Shown here: piece after piece, positions 1-5,738 of the stretch
Position numbering within the stretch: position 1 is the first letter of the stretch
Layout of the letters: each line of letters begins with the position of its first letter
Source of the DNA: Caldisphaera sp046536515
Lineage (GTDB): Archaea > Thermoproteota > Thermoprotei_A > Sulfolobales > Acidilobaceae
Length of the DNA stretch: 7,452 nt
Direction: 5' to 3'
Assembly (NCBI RefSeq): GCF_046536515.1
Contig: NZ_JAWDMQ010000061.1
Coordinates: forward strand, 1-7,452
Program-made: the position numbers and the translations under genes
Notes under the pieces: generated by a model
Seen by the model: only the letters and a program-made list of their open reading frames with translations
Databases searched by the model: none
What the model was told of the DNA's origin: nothing

Positions 1-11
1 GGTAGAATTGC

Positions 12-1112
12 TTAGGAAAGGGGGCCAAATAAACAAAGTCCATCTTTATTATAAAAAGTGTTATTTCTATACGATCTAGCCGGACAACCTCCTTGACATA
101 ACGAAGAGATTTTGCATGTTTTGCACTCTTTTATATTTTCCCATCTTTTTTCTCTGAAAAATTTAAAACCATTTTCCCATAAATCTTTTAGGCTATCCTT
201 TCTTACATTACCTTCTTTAAAATTTTCCAAAATTAATAATTCACACCCATAAACATCACCATTTGAATCTATAATTAACCTTGAATTTCCTGCAGGACAA
301 GAATAATAATTATTTATCCCCTTCTTTATAAGTGATTCATAAATTCCCTTTAAATCATCTAAATAAAACCTAAAACCATTAATAGTTATATTTATCTCAT
401 TTGTATTTAATTTTTTTATTTTATTATAAACGGTTACTGCTGAATTTCTTGGTAATCTTACATTGTTTGTTTTCGCTCTTCCAAATTCCTGCACAGGACT
501 GAAATTTATTGTTTTTACGCCAAGATTTTTAGCAAGATCAATCATATCACTTATATAGTTTTTATTAGACTCTGTTATTACATAACTTAGAGTAGTTTTA
601 ATTCCTTCATTTAAAAGATTTTTGACTCCATTGATTGCTTTTTGAAATGATCCAACACCTCTTATTACGCTGTTTATATTTTCATTTGGGCCATCAATAC
701 TCACTTGGACTTCATTAATTCCTGATTTTTTTAGTTTTCTTGCAATTTCTTGATTTATTAAAGTACCATTAGTGCTCATGGCAGTATAAATATTTAATGA
801 TGTAGAGTAAAAAATAATATCGAACAAATCATTTCTTAATAAAGGCTCACCGCCTAAGAGATAAATTATTTCAATACCTAATGATTTTAATTGATCTATA
901 ACATTAAACCACTCATAAGTTTTAAGTTCATCCTTTAAAGGCTTACCTGCAGAAATGTAGCAATGGATGCAATTCAAATTACATTCTCTAGTTATGTATA
1001 GCGTTGCTTGAATTAAATTTCTATTAAAAAATTTATTATTACTAGATAAATGAGTTAAAGGCGTTGCTGGGCAATCCATTAAAAAGGCTAGCTCATCAAA
1101 TGCTAATTTCAA
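12..1112 (-). CDS. Radical SAM protein with SPASM domain (substrate unknown)
   Basis: A 366-residue cytosolic radical SAM enzyme. The SAM-binding 4Fe-4S motif CX3CX2C is C44, C48 and C51 (CNLNCIHC), followed by GGEP at 87-90, STNG at 113-116 and VSIDG at 137-141, all typical of the radical SAM barrel. The C-terminal part carries a complete seven-cysteine SPASM pattern: C272-X12-G-X4-C290, then C330-X2-C333-X5-C339-X3-C343, then C360. It should therefore hold two auxiliary Fe-S clusters. SPASM enzymes usually modify peptides or proteins (PqqE, AlbA and anSME types) or tetrapyrroles (NirJ type). No precursor peptide or partner is visible here, and the left neighbour lies outside the window, so the substrate is unknown. 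The frame opens directly after a TGA. The start is TTG at 1112, with a weak GGTG upstream; ATG at codon 12 (1079) is the alternative. It is transcribed away from pyrH. Confidence 0.9.
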   Translation of the reverse strand: MKLAFDELAFLMDCPATPLTHLSSNNKFFNRNLIQATLYITRECNLNCIHCYISAGKPLKDELKTYEWFNVIDQLKSLGIEIIYLLGGEPLLRNDLFDIIFYSTSLNIYTAMSTNGTLINQEIARKLKKSGINEVQVSIDGPNENINSVIRGVGSFQKAINGVKNLLNEGIKTTLSYVITESNKNYISDMIDLAKNLGVKTINFSPVQEFGRAKTNNVRLPRNSAVTVYNKIKKLNTNEINITINGFRFYLDDLKGIYESLIKKGINNYYSCPAGNSRLIIDSNGDVYGCELLILENFKEGNVRKDSLKDLWENGFKFFREKRWENIKECKTCKISSLCQGGCPARSYRNNTFYNKDGLCLFGPLS

Positions 1113-1165
1113 TCATATACACCAAAAAAATTAGTTTAATGGAAGGTTTTACCTATTTCTTTAAT

Positions 1166-1176
1166 ACATTTAAAGA
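1166..1176 (-). promoter_or_regulatory. Possible TATA box of the radical SAM gene
   Basis: Read on the minus strand, CTTTAAATGTA lies about 55 bases before the TTG start. It would place the transcript start near 1145, with a leader of about 33 bases. The match is ordinary in AT-rich DNA, so this is a weak call. Confidence 0.25.
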
Positions 1177-1222
1177 ACTGTTTAAGCGTGTATTAATTTT
1201 GATTAATATGTTTTACAATCAA

Positions 1223-1255
1223 AAGCCTTGCCCTTTAGAGCGAGGAGGAGGTCAG
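1223..1255 (+). mobile_element. Solo right-end hairpin of an IS200/IS605-type element (remnant)
   Basis: The 29 bases at 1227-1255 match 2353-2381 at 24 positions, and the last 12 (GGAGGAGGTCAG) are identical. Both form a hairpin with a four-base loop (TTTA here, TTCA there). Of the five differences, one pair is compensatory (C-G to T-A at 1228/1243), one keeps a G-T wobble (1229/1242), and one breaks a pair (1232/1239). This is the sort of GC hairpin plus GAGGAGGTCAG tail found at right ends of archaeal IS200/IS605 elements. No tnpA, tnpB or upstream guide-RNA scaffold is attached, so it is a fragment or a single-ended relic. An 8-bp inverted repeat lies just upstream (1197-1204 with 1217-1224). 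Confidence 0.6.
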
Positions 1256-1303
1256 ACCTTTATAAGGAAAAATTATGCAAATACTTAATCAAAAAATTAT
1301 AAA

Positions 1304-1312
1304 ATTTAAAAG
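1304..1312 (+). promoter_or_regulatory. Candidate TATA box for pyrH
   Basis: ATTTAAAAG lies about 50 bases before the pyrH start and would give a transcript start near 1333 with a leader of about 25 bases. That leader would contain the ribosome binding site at 1348-1353. Other AT-rich matches nearby (around 1334-1344) cannot be excluded. Confidence 0.3.
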
Positions 1313-1347
1313 TATGCTTTTAATTTTCCTACATTTTTATATTATTT

Positions 1348-1353
1348 AGGGAG
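1348..1353 (+). promoter_or_regulatory. Ribosome binding site deciding the TTG start of pyrH
   Basis: AGGGAG sits five bases before the TTG at 1359. It supports that codon as the start, and the resulting N-terminus (M-E-S-I-I-I-K-I-S-G) fits the family's opening beta strand and glycine turn. Confidence 0.55.
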
Positions 1354-1358
1354 AAAAC

Positions 1359-2039
1359 TTGGAAAGCATAATAATAAAAATAAGCGGTAGCTTGATTTAT
1401 CCGCCAAATCCAAATTATTTTAATAAACTAAGAGAAAATATTATAAAATTAATAGACGATTATAGGTTTGGTATTGTTGTTGGAGGAGGTCCATTAGCAA
1501 GAAATTATATTAATAATTTAAGGAGTTTAAATATTTCTGAATCGATTTTAGATATTTTAGGAATTGAATCTGCAAAACTGAATGCATTAGCCTTGTCAAC
1601 AGCATTAAATCCTTATGCAATCCCAAAAGTTCCCAACAATATAACAGAAGCGATAGAAATGTTTAGTAAAGATTTAATACCTGTGTTAGGCGGTCTTCAA
1701 CCAGGTCATAGCACTAACGCCGTATCTATAATTTTAGCTGAAAGCTTAAACTCAAAAACTGTTATAAACATGCTTAACGGAGTTGATGGCATATATACTA
1801 AAAAACCTAATGAACCTGATTCAAAAAAATTAGTCAAAGTCACATACAATGATATGGAGTCAATAATAAAAAATATAGATCAATTAGCAGGAGGTTATGA
1901 ACTATTGGATCATGTAGCGTTTGAACTAATAAAAAGAAGTAAAATAAAGGTAATATTTGTTGATGGAAAAGATCCTGATGTTATATATAAAATAATTAAA
2001 TTAAAGGAAAAAATAGGATCTGAGCTAACACCGGAATAA
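1359..2039 (+). CDS. pyrH: UMP kinase (uridylate kinase), archaeal type
   Basis: Cytosolic amino-acid-kinase-fold enzyme that phosphorylates UMP to UDP with ATP, a step in pyrimidine nucleotide synthesis. The N-terminal KISG motif is at residues 7-10 and the GGGP nucleotide/phosphate loop at 42-45. The segment LGIESAKLNA (67-76) corresponds to the UMP-contacting helix. GGLQPGHSTNAV follows at about 109-120, NGVDGIY at about 140-146, and GGYELLD near 178-184. The length (226 residues) and the C-terminal tail agree with what I recall of the Sulfolobus enzyme. The asparagine in GHSTNAV stands where many euryarchaeal enzymes have aspartate; crenarchaeal versions vary here. The start is TTG, supported by a nearby ribosome binding site. 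The gene stands alone, divergent from the radical SAM gene, and is followed by a terminator. Confidence 0.93.
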   Translation: MESIIIKISGSLIYPPNPNYFNKLRENIIKLIDDYRFGIVVGGGPLARNYINNLRSLNISESILDILGIESAKLNALALSTALNPYAIPKVPNNITEAIEMFSKDLIPVLGGLQPGHSTNAVSIILAESLNSKTVINMLNGVDGIYTKKPNEPDSKKLVKVTYNDMESIIKNIDQLAGGYELLDHVAFELIKRSKIKVIFVDGKDPDVIYKIIKLKEKIGSELTPE

Positions 2040-2040
2040 T

Positions 2041-2080
2041 TATCCCCTATGCTTCGGATATATTTTTATATATTATTTCT
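2041..2080 (+). terminator. Terminator after pyrH
   Basis: A 5-bp stem (TATCC 2041-2045 with GGATA 2056-2060, loop of 10) begins two bases after the stop codon. It is followed by a T-rich run (TATTTTTATATATTATTTCT). T-rich tracts are the main termination signal in archaea; the hairpin may be incidental. Confidence 0.5.
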
Positions 2081-2099
2081 TAATGATAAAGCGAACGAC

Positions 2100-2381
2100 A
2101 AGCCCTTCTAGGGGGGCGGGGTAAAGTTTTTTAAGATTAAAAACTTAAAATTGAGACAGTTGCCAAAGAGGTATGCGTCACTGAAATATGAGTATGCATC
2201 TACCCCAACTAACAAGTGTAATAAAATATGAATCTAGGCCGATCAACCTTTAAAACATGAGGAGCGGGAGCCGATTTCTCCCGCAATATCGGCTTGGGGG
2301 ATAATAGAGTAATACCCATAAAGGGGTGTAACCCTTAAGACCTCAGGGAATTCCCGCCCTTCAGGGCGGGGAGGAGGTCAG
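2100..2381 (+). mobile_element. IS200/IS605-derived non-autonomous element (no transposase)
   Basis: This stretch has two recognisable ends and no transposase gene between them. The left part (about 2100-2226) opens with a GC-rich, imperfectly palindromic segment (2102-2121), then GTAAAGTTTTTTAA and a roughly 90-base block. That block is repeated in the same orientation at 7338-7443 and includes the identical TACCCCAACTAACAAG (2201-2216 and 7424-7439). The right part (about 2264-2381) carries stacked RNA-like helices and ends in a GC hairpin plus GAGGAGGTCAG. Together these resemble the left and right ends of an archaeal IS200/IS605 element whose tnpA and tnpB have been lost, that is, a MITE-like derivative. 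Exact boundaries and the target motif cannot be fixed from one copy. No long open frame crosses it. Confidence 0.6.
2264..2381 (+). ncRNA. Orphan omega-RNA-like structured RNA (TnpB guide RNA scaffold)
   Basis: Four consecutive structures are visible. (a) GCGGGAG 2264-2270 pairs with CTCCCGC 2278-2284. (b) The loop bases CCGAT 2271-2275 can pair with ATCGG 2288-2292 downstream, giving an H-type pseudoknot or two competing hairpins; the linkers are very short (0, 2 and 3 bases). (c) A 6-bp hairpin joins 2312-2317 to 2324-2329. (d) GACCTC 2339-2344 pairs with GAGGTC 2374-2379 around the perfect 7-bp GC hairpin 2353-2359/2364-2370 with loop TTCA. In IS200/IS605 elements the TnpB guide RNA overlaps the right end and its guide starts just beyond it, so the guide here would begin near 2382. 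No tnpB is present in the window, so any partner would have to act in trans. Function is inferred from structure and position only. Confidence 0.5.
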
Positions 2382-2557
2382 AATATAGTAACTCAGCATC
2401 TATACTTCTATTTTATCTTGGACATTAAGACGAAAGGTTCTTAAAAATTCTAAAAATTTTACAATTTTCTGTCATAAAATAGAAAGGTTGTATCTATAAA
2501 ATCTTTAAAATAAACATAAAAAGAGAATTATACTAAAAAGCTTTTAAAATATCAAGG
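2382..2557. other. AT-rich spacer between the IS-like element and the TetR gene
   Basis: No gene is supported here. The first 20 or so bases would be the guide segment of the omega-RNA-like transcript. A perfect 11-bp inverted repeat (TTCTATTTTAT 2406-2416 with ATAAAATAGAA 2474-2484) encloses 57 AT-rich bases. The right part carries the minus-strand terminator of the TetR gene. Confidence 0.5.
2512..2545 (-). terminator. Probable terminator after the TetR gene
   Basis: On the minus strand, the palindrome AAAAGCTTTT (2536-2545) lies 13 bases past the stop. It is followed by T-rich DNA, including TCTCTTTTTATG. This fits archaeal T-tract termination but is weak evidence in such AT-rich sequence. 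Confidence 0.35.
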
Positions 2558-3112
2558 TTATTTAGATAATGCTGTTTTAATCAAAGTATTTATATATACT
2601 TGTCTATCTATATTGGGGATATTCACGACATAACATAGAAGGCCTCCCATAAATGACCTTATCCTTACAATACCTTCATCGTTATCGCTATTAAATGCTT
2701 TTTTGCTTATTTCCTTAACTAATGGACTGCATAACTCTCTAATATTATCCCCTAATTCTTTATAATTATTCATAGCAGATAAAGTGTGCAAAAGAAGTTT
2801 TCTCATGATAGGATTACTGTATTTTTCAAGATATTTATTTCCAATGCATTCAAGAACATTATCATTTTTTTCTTCTAAACAGCTTTCTATTATATCTAAA
2901 GGTAGGCTTTTTTTCGCCACTTCTAAAATTAGCTGATCCTTGGTCTTAAAATGCCAAAAAACAATTCCCTTAGAAACTCCAGCTTTTCTGCAGATCCGAT
3001 CTACAGAAGCTTTATAAAAACCCTCCTCAGAAAAACTTTCTGCAGCTGCCTCTAATATCTTTTCTTTTGTCATCTCTGCATTTCTTTGTCTTATTTCATT
3101 TTCTTGCCTCAT
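2558..3112 (-). CDS. TetR/AcrR-family transcriptional regulator
   Basis: A 184-residue DNA-binding repressor of the TetR family. The N-terminal domain (about residues 12-61) reads KEKILEAAAESFSEEGF, then the helix-turn-helix ASVDRICRKAGVSKGIVFWHF (35-55) and KTKDQL; this is a near-textbook match, including the AGVSKG turn and the HF pair. The rest (62-184) is an all-helical ligand and dimer domain with no recognisable ligand signature. The start is ATG at 3112; M14 (3073) is possible but would trim the basic N-terminal arm. It lies 126 bases downstream of the MFS gene on the same strand and has its own TATA-like sequence. The natural reading is that it represses the neighbouring transporter and probably itself, responding to a compound the pump exports. 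The ligand is unknown. Confidence 0.92.
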   Translation of the reverse strand: MRQENEIRQRNAEMTKEKILEAAAESFSEEGFYKASVDRICRKAGVSKGIVFWHFKTKDQLILEVAKKSLPLDIIESCLEEKNDNVLECIGNKYLEKYSNPIMRKLLLHTLSAMNNYKELGDNIRELCSPLVKEISKKAFNSDNDEGIVRIRSFMGGLLCYVVNIPNIDRQVYINTLIKTALSK

Positions 3113-3133
3113 TTAGATCCCAATAGACTTAAT

Positions 3134-3154
3134 GGTCAATTGATCTTTATAAGC
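3134..3154 (-). promoter_or_regulatory. Promoter of the TetR gene with possible autoregulatory site
   Basis: The minus-strand TATA candidate GCTTATAAAG covers 3145-3154 and would place the transcript start near 3126, about 14 bases before the ATG. Immediately downstream of it lies the imperfect palindrome GATCAATTGACC (3134-3145), at the same offset from TATA as the operator in front of the MFS gene. The two palindromes are only partly alike, so autorepression is a suggestion. Confidence 0.4.
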
Positions 3155-3180
3155 ATTACTAATATAATAACATTACCTCT

Positions 3181-3215
3181 TTTTTAAAAAATAAATTTAA
3201 AATATCTTTAAGATT
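3181..3215 (-). terminator. Possible terminator between the MFS and TetR genes
   Basis: Downstream of the MFS stop on the minus strand there is a small palindrome (ATCTT-A-AAGAT, 3204-3214). It is followed by a T-rich run ending in TTTATTTTTT (about 3186-3195). This, with the separate TATA box of the TetR gene, suggests the two genes need not be one transcript. Confidence 0.3.
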
Positions 3216-3238
3216 ACTATTATTTTATGCCTTATTAC

Positions 3239-4444
3239 TTATTTTTTGGGTTTTAGCAATAGTTCCCAGATAAAGAACAATGCTGTTACTATAGCAAATA
3301 CCCATAATGTAATTGAAAATCCTATTATAGATGCCATATATCCAACCAAAGGCATTAATGCAGACATTATCATCATAGATGAACTGAAAAATGAAGTTGA
3401 TGTACCTATTTCTTCAGGCTTAAATGTAGTGTTAGCTATTTGCAACCCTAAAGTCCATGAAATTCCATCAGGTATTGCTGCAATTAAAACAGCAAGAACG
3501 AAAAATATTACTGAAACAGAGCTAAGAGCTAAAAATATTGAAGCAATTAAAGCAATAGTTACTGCAAAAACTAAATAAGGTCTTCTGTTTGATATAGGAG
3601 ATTTTAGCCTAATAATAAATCTAGTTACTACATCTCCAACGAACATAGCAGCAAATAAGTAAAAAACTGTTGTTGCTGAAAGTTCTAACATTTTGCCATA
3701 TATTACTCCAAAAGAAAGTATTATAAAAAACGGTATGGTATAAGCAAATGCAGCAATAACAGCCCATGTATATTCTCTATATTTAAATAAAGAAGCTATA
3801 CTTGCAGAACCTTTATGCTCTTTTGCCTCCATGTATTTTAATGAATATTTACCTCTAAGAGCAACTACAAATGGAATAGCAGCAAATGCCATTATTGCAA
3901 ACATAAAGAATAGTTCCTTTATTCCAAGATGTAAAAGATAACCAGTAGTAAATGGCGCTACTATTAATGCAAGTGCAACCCAGAATGAAAATGCAGCCTG
4001 TTCCACTTGTCTTTTTGACTGTTCTACTGATGCCATACCAGCCATGGTCATAAATGAATCCATAACAAGGCCGGTTATGAAACCATCAATTATCATTAAT
4101 GTGTAAACTTCGACATATCCATGAATTACTATATAGAGAGGCATCGTAATGCCAAGTAAAAATAAAGATATTATTTCAACAGTTTTTAGCTGGCTTGGCC
4201 TAAACTTTCTCATTGCAAAAGCAGAAAATGCGAACGCTACCGTAAACAAAGCAAAACCTATACCAACTTCAAAAGAGTTCATTCCAAATGCTAAACCGAG
4301 TGATCCTATTGATGTTTGATAAAATTGTAACAAATACCTACCAAGAAATGCTGCAATAATTATTAGCCATTCTGCTCCACTTATTACGCCGAAATCCAGA
4401 CCAACCTTTCTTAAGCTTTTCTTTTTTTCCACTGAACTCACCAA
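3239..4444 (-). CDS. Major facilitator superfamily transporter (putative effluxer)
   Basis: A 401-residue integral membrane protein with about 12 hydrophobic segments, near residues 25-45, 58-78, 88-108, 113-135, 152-172, 177-197, 226-248, 257-280, 290-309, 311-330, 350-372 and 374-396. A charged central loop at 198-225 separates the two six-helix halves, the standard MFS layout and length. The classic motif A between helices 2 and 3 is poorly kept (AMRKFRPSQL, 77-86), so subfamily and substrate cannot be named. Linkage to a TetR repressor and the operator in its promoter favour drug or metabolite export. The start is TTG at 4444; GTG at 4441 is equally possible. The TATA spacing predicts a nearly leaderless message, so no ribosome binding site is expected. 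Confidence 0.85.
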   Translation of the reverse strand: MVSSVEKKKSLRKVGLDFGVISGAEWLIIIAAFLGRYLLQFYQTSIGSLGLAFGMNSFEVGIGFALFTVAFAFSAFAMRKFRPSQLKTVEIISLFLLGITMPLYIVIHGYVEVYTLMIIDGFITGLVMDSFMTMAGMASVEQSKRQVEQAAFSFWVALALIVAPFTTGYLLHLGIKELFFMFAIMAFAAIPFVVALRGKYSLKYMEAKEHKGSASIASLFKYREYTWAVIAAFAYTIPFFIILSFGVIYGKMLELSATTVFYLFAAMFVGDVVTRFIIRLKSPISNRRPYLVFAVTIALIASIFLALSSVSVIFFVLAVLIAAIPDGISWTLGLQIANTTFKPEEIGTSTSFFSSSMMIMSALMPLVGYMASIIGFSITLWVFAIVTALFFIWELLLKPKK

Positions 4445-4451
4445 TTTATTA

Positions 4452-4465
4452 ACTGACCAGTCAGT
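4452..4465. promoter_or_regulatory. Candidate TetR operator in the MFS promoter
   Basis: ACTGACCAGTCAGT consists of perfect 6-bp inverted arms (ACTGAC/GTCAGT) with a 2-base centre, a typical form and size for TetR-family sites. It lies between the MFS TATA box and the MFS start, where a bound repressor would block polymerase loading. The likely binder is the TetR-type regulator encoded just downstream. Confidence 0.6.
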
Positions 4466-4474
4466 ATTATAAAC
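4464..4474 (-). promoter_or_regulatory. TATA box of the MFS gene
   Basis: On the minus strand GTTTATAATAC is centred about 25 bases before the start codon, predicting transcription from about 4444-4446 and so a nearly leaderless mRNA. It abuts the palindromic operator candidate. Confidence 0.5.
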
Positions 4475-4499
4475 TTTTCGTTTTTATTTTATTATCTAT

Positions 4500-4700
4500 A
4501 TCTTTATGGCATTTGAGCGGTAGGTGGTCATGGACTCATTTAAGCCTAATAGCACAGGGCTTACATTTTATATAGCTCTCACCCTTTTAGACATAGCCCC
4601 AATAAACGCGAAAGGTTTATTTATAGTTACAGATAAAAAGATTTCTATTAATATGAAAAAGGATTAACCCCGTGTCTAATCTGCATTTTTAAATATATTC
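4500..4700. other. Unexplained divergent spacer
   Basis: This spacer separates the MFS and ABC promoters. I see no supportable gene in it. The left part (4501-4560) is about 47% G+C, far above the AT-rich spacers elsewhere, and contains a small inverted repeat (TAAGCC 4541-4546 with GGCTTA 4558-4563). It may be residue of a decayed gene or element, or an untranslated control region. Confidence 0.4.
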
Positions 4701-4705
4701 CTCAA

Positions 4706-4718
4706 AGATATATAAATA
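4706..4718 (+). promoter_or_regulatory. TATA box of the ABC exporter operon
   Basis: AGATATATAAATA is centred about 25 bases before the ATG at 4737, so transcription should begin at or within a few bases of the start codon (leaderless). A second AT-rich candidate (4686-4697) would give a leader of about 20 bases. Confidence 0.5.
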
Positions 4719-4736
4719 ATTAGGGGATGAATATCA

Positions 4737-5735
4737 ATGCCAGCCATAGAGGTGAGAGACCTGGTTAAGGTCTATTCTGGGGGCGTTGTAGCATTAAATG
4801 GCGTCAACCTCACCGTTGAAGAAGGGGCCTTTCACGCTATTTTGGGCCCTAATGGAGCTGGCAAAACTACCCTCATAAGAATCATCACTACACAAATTAA
4901 GCCTACCAAGGGCACTATCAAGGTCTTCAGCTTTGATATCTCGTCTTATGGCAATAGGGTCAGGGAGTTAATAGGCTATGTGCCTCAGGAGATGAGCCTG
5001 TGGACTGACTTGACTGGATATGAGAATGCCACAATATATGCAAAGATATATGGAATAGAGTCCAGCAGGAGGGCCAATGTCATTGATGAGGCTTTAGAGT
5101 TCATGGGACTTAGGGATGCCGCAAAAAGGCTCGTAAAGACGTACTCAGGCGGCATGATAAGAAGATTAGAAATAGCTATAGCATTAATAAGTAGGCCGAG
5201 GCTGATCATACTTGATGAGCCCACTATTGGCTTAGATCCAAGGGCAAGGATGCTAATATGGGAAAGGCTTTTGGCATATAAAAAAGAGTACGGGATCACT
5301 ATATTTTTTGCAACACATTACATGGACGAGGCTGATAAGTACGCAGACATGGTCTCCATAATTAATAGAGGGAAAATAATAGCAGAAGGAAGGCCCTTAG
5401 AGCTTAGGAAAGCTTACGGAGTTGACAAGATAGTCCTACGGATAGACGGAGATGTGGATAAAGCCAAGGAGATACTTTCAGGGCTCGACTTTAATGCAAG
5501 AACTGATAACAATGGTGAAATCTCGATTGTCGTGAAGGAACCGTCTGCAGCGCTGCCTAAGGTAATAGAAAACCTTAACATCTCTGGCATCACCGTACTC
5601 GAAGCAAGGATTGTAGAGGCCTCTCTTGATGATGTCTTCATTAAGCTCACAGGTGAAGGGATGTTTGAGGAAGAGGGGATGGAGCGCATAAGAGACGTCC
5701 TGTCGACAAGAGGTATGATAAGGAGAGGCGGCTAA
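4737..5735 (+). CDS. ABC transporter ATP-binding protein, DrrA-like
   Basis: A 332-residue ATPase of an ABC-2 type exporter, acting at the cytoplasmic face of the membrane. It has Walker A GPNGAGKTT (37-45), Q-loop Q84 in YVPQE, the signature YSGGM (136-140), Walker B LIILDEP (156-162), GLDP (165-168) and switch histidine H194 in ATHYMDEAD. All catalytic residues are present. The C-terminal extension ends in EASLDDVFIKLTGE (294-307), the hallmark of DrrA/CcmA-type exporter ATPases, followed by an extra tail of about 25 charged residues. The ATG start fits a leaderless promoter. The stop lies three bases before the permease ATG, so the two form one operon and one transporter. The substrate is unknown; relatives export drugs, lipids or polysaccharides. 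G+C is about 48% in its first 60 bases, above the genes to the left. Confidence 0.95.
   Translation: MPAIEVRDLVKVYSGGVVALNGVNLTVEEGAFHAILGPNGAGKTTLIRIITTQIKPTKGTIKVFSFDISSYGNRVRELIGYVPQEMSLWTDLTGYENATIYAKIYGIESSRRANVIDEALEFMGLRDAAKRLVKTYSGGMIRRLEIAIALISRPRLIILDEPTIGLDPRARMLIWERLLAYKKEYGITIFFATHYMDEADKYADMVSIINRGKIIAEGRPLELRKAYGVDKIVLRIDGDVDKAKEILSGLDFNARTDNNGEISIVVKEPSAALPKVIENLNISGITVLEARIVEASLDDVFIKLTGEGMFEEEGMERIRDVLSTRGMIRRGG
5721..5728 (+). promoter_or_regulatory. Ribosome binding site of the ABC permease gene
   Basis: AGGAGAGG lies 10 bases before the ATG at 5739, inside the end of the ATPase gene. A strong internal site of this kind is expected for the second gene of an archaeal operon whose first gene is leaderless. 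Confidence 0.55.
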
Positions 5736-5738
5736 TCT

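Noticed and set aside
1064..1288. 74-residue plus-strand open frame
   Set aside because: It overlaps the start of the radical SAM gene on the other strand, runs through the right-end hairpin relic, has a low-complexity composition and no family resemblance.
2171..2196. C/D box guide RNA, suggested by CTGA and ATGAG near a GTATGC direct repeat
   Set aside because: No proper C box (RTGATGA) with correctly spaced D box; the GTATGC repeat is not kept in the second copy.
2151..2229. Short reading frame from TTG through the left block (RQLPKRYASLKYEYASTPTNK)
   Set aside because: The frame is partly shared with the copy at 7374 but a one-base length difference shifts it, and the changes do not favour third positions. 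Coding is not supported, although a decayed tnpA start remains possible.
2100..2381. CRISPR array or tRNA/rRNA gene in the gene-free stretch
   Set aside because: No regularly spaced direct repeats and no cloverleaf with anticodon and T-loop features; the structure fits an IS200/IS605 end better.
3246..3578. 110-residue plus-strand open frame inside the MFS gene
   Set aside because: Antisense shadow of the transporter coding sequence.
4985..5689. Minus-strand open frames inside the ABC ATPase gene
   Set aside because: Shadows of the clearly coding opposite strand, with no recognisable domain.
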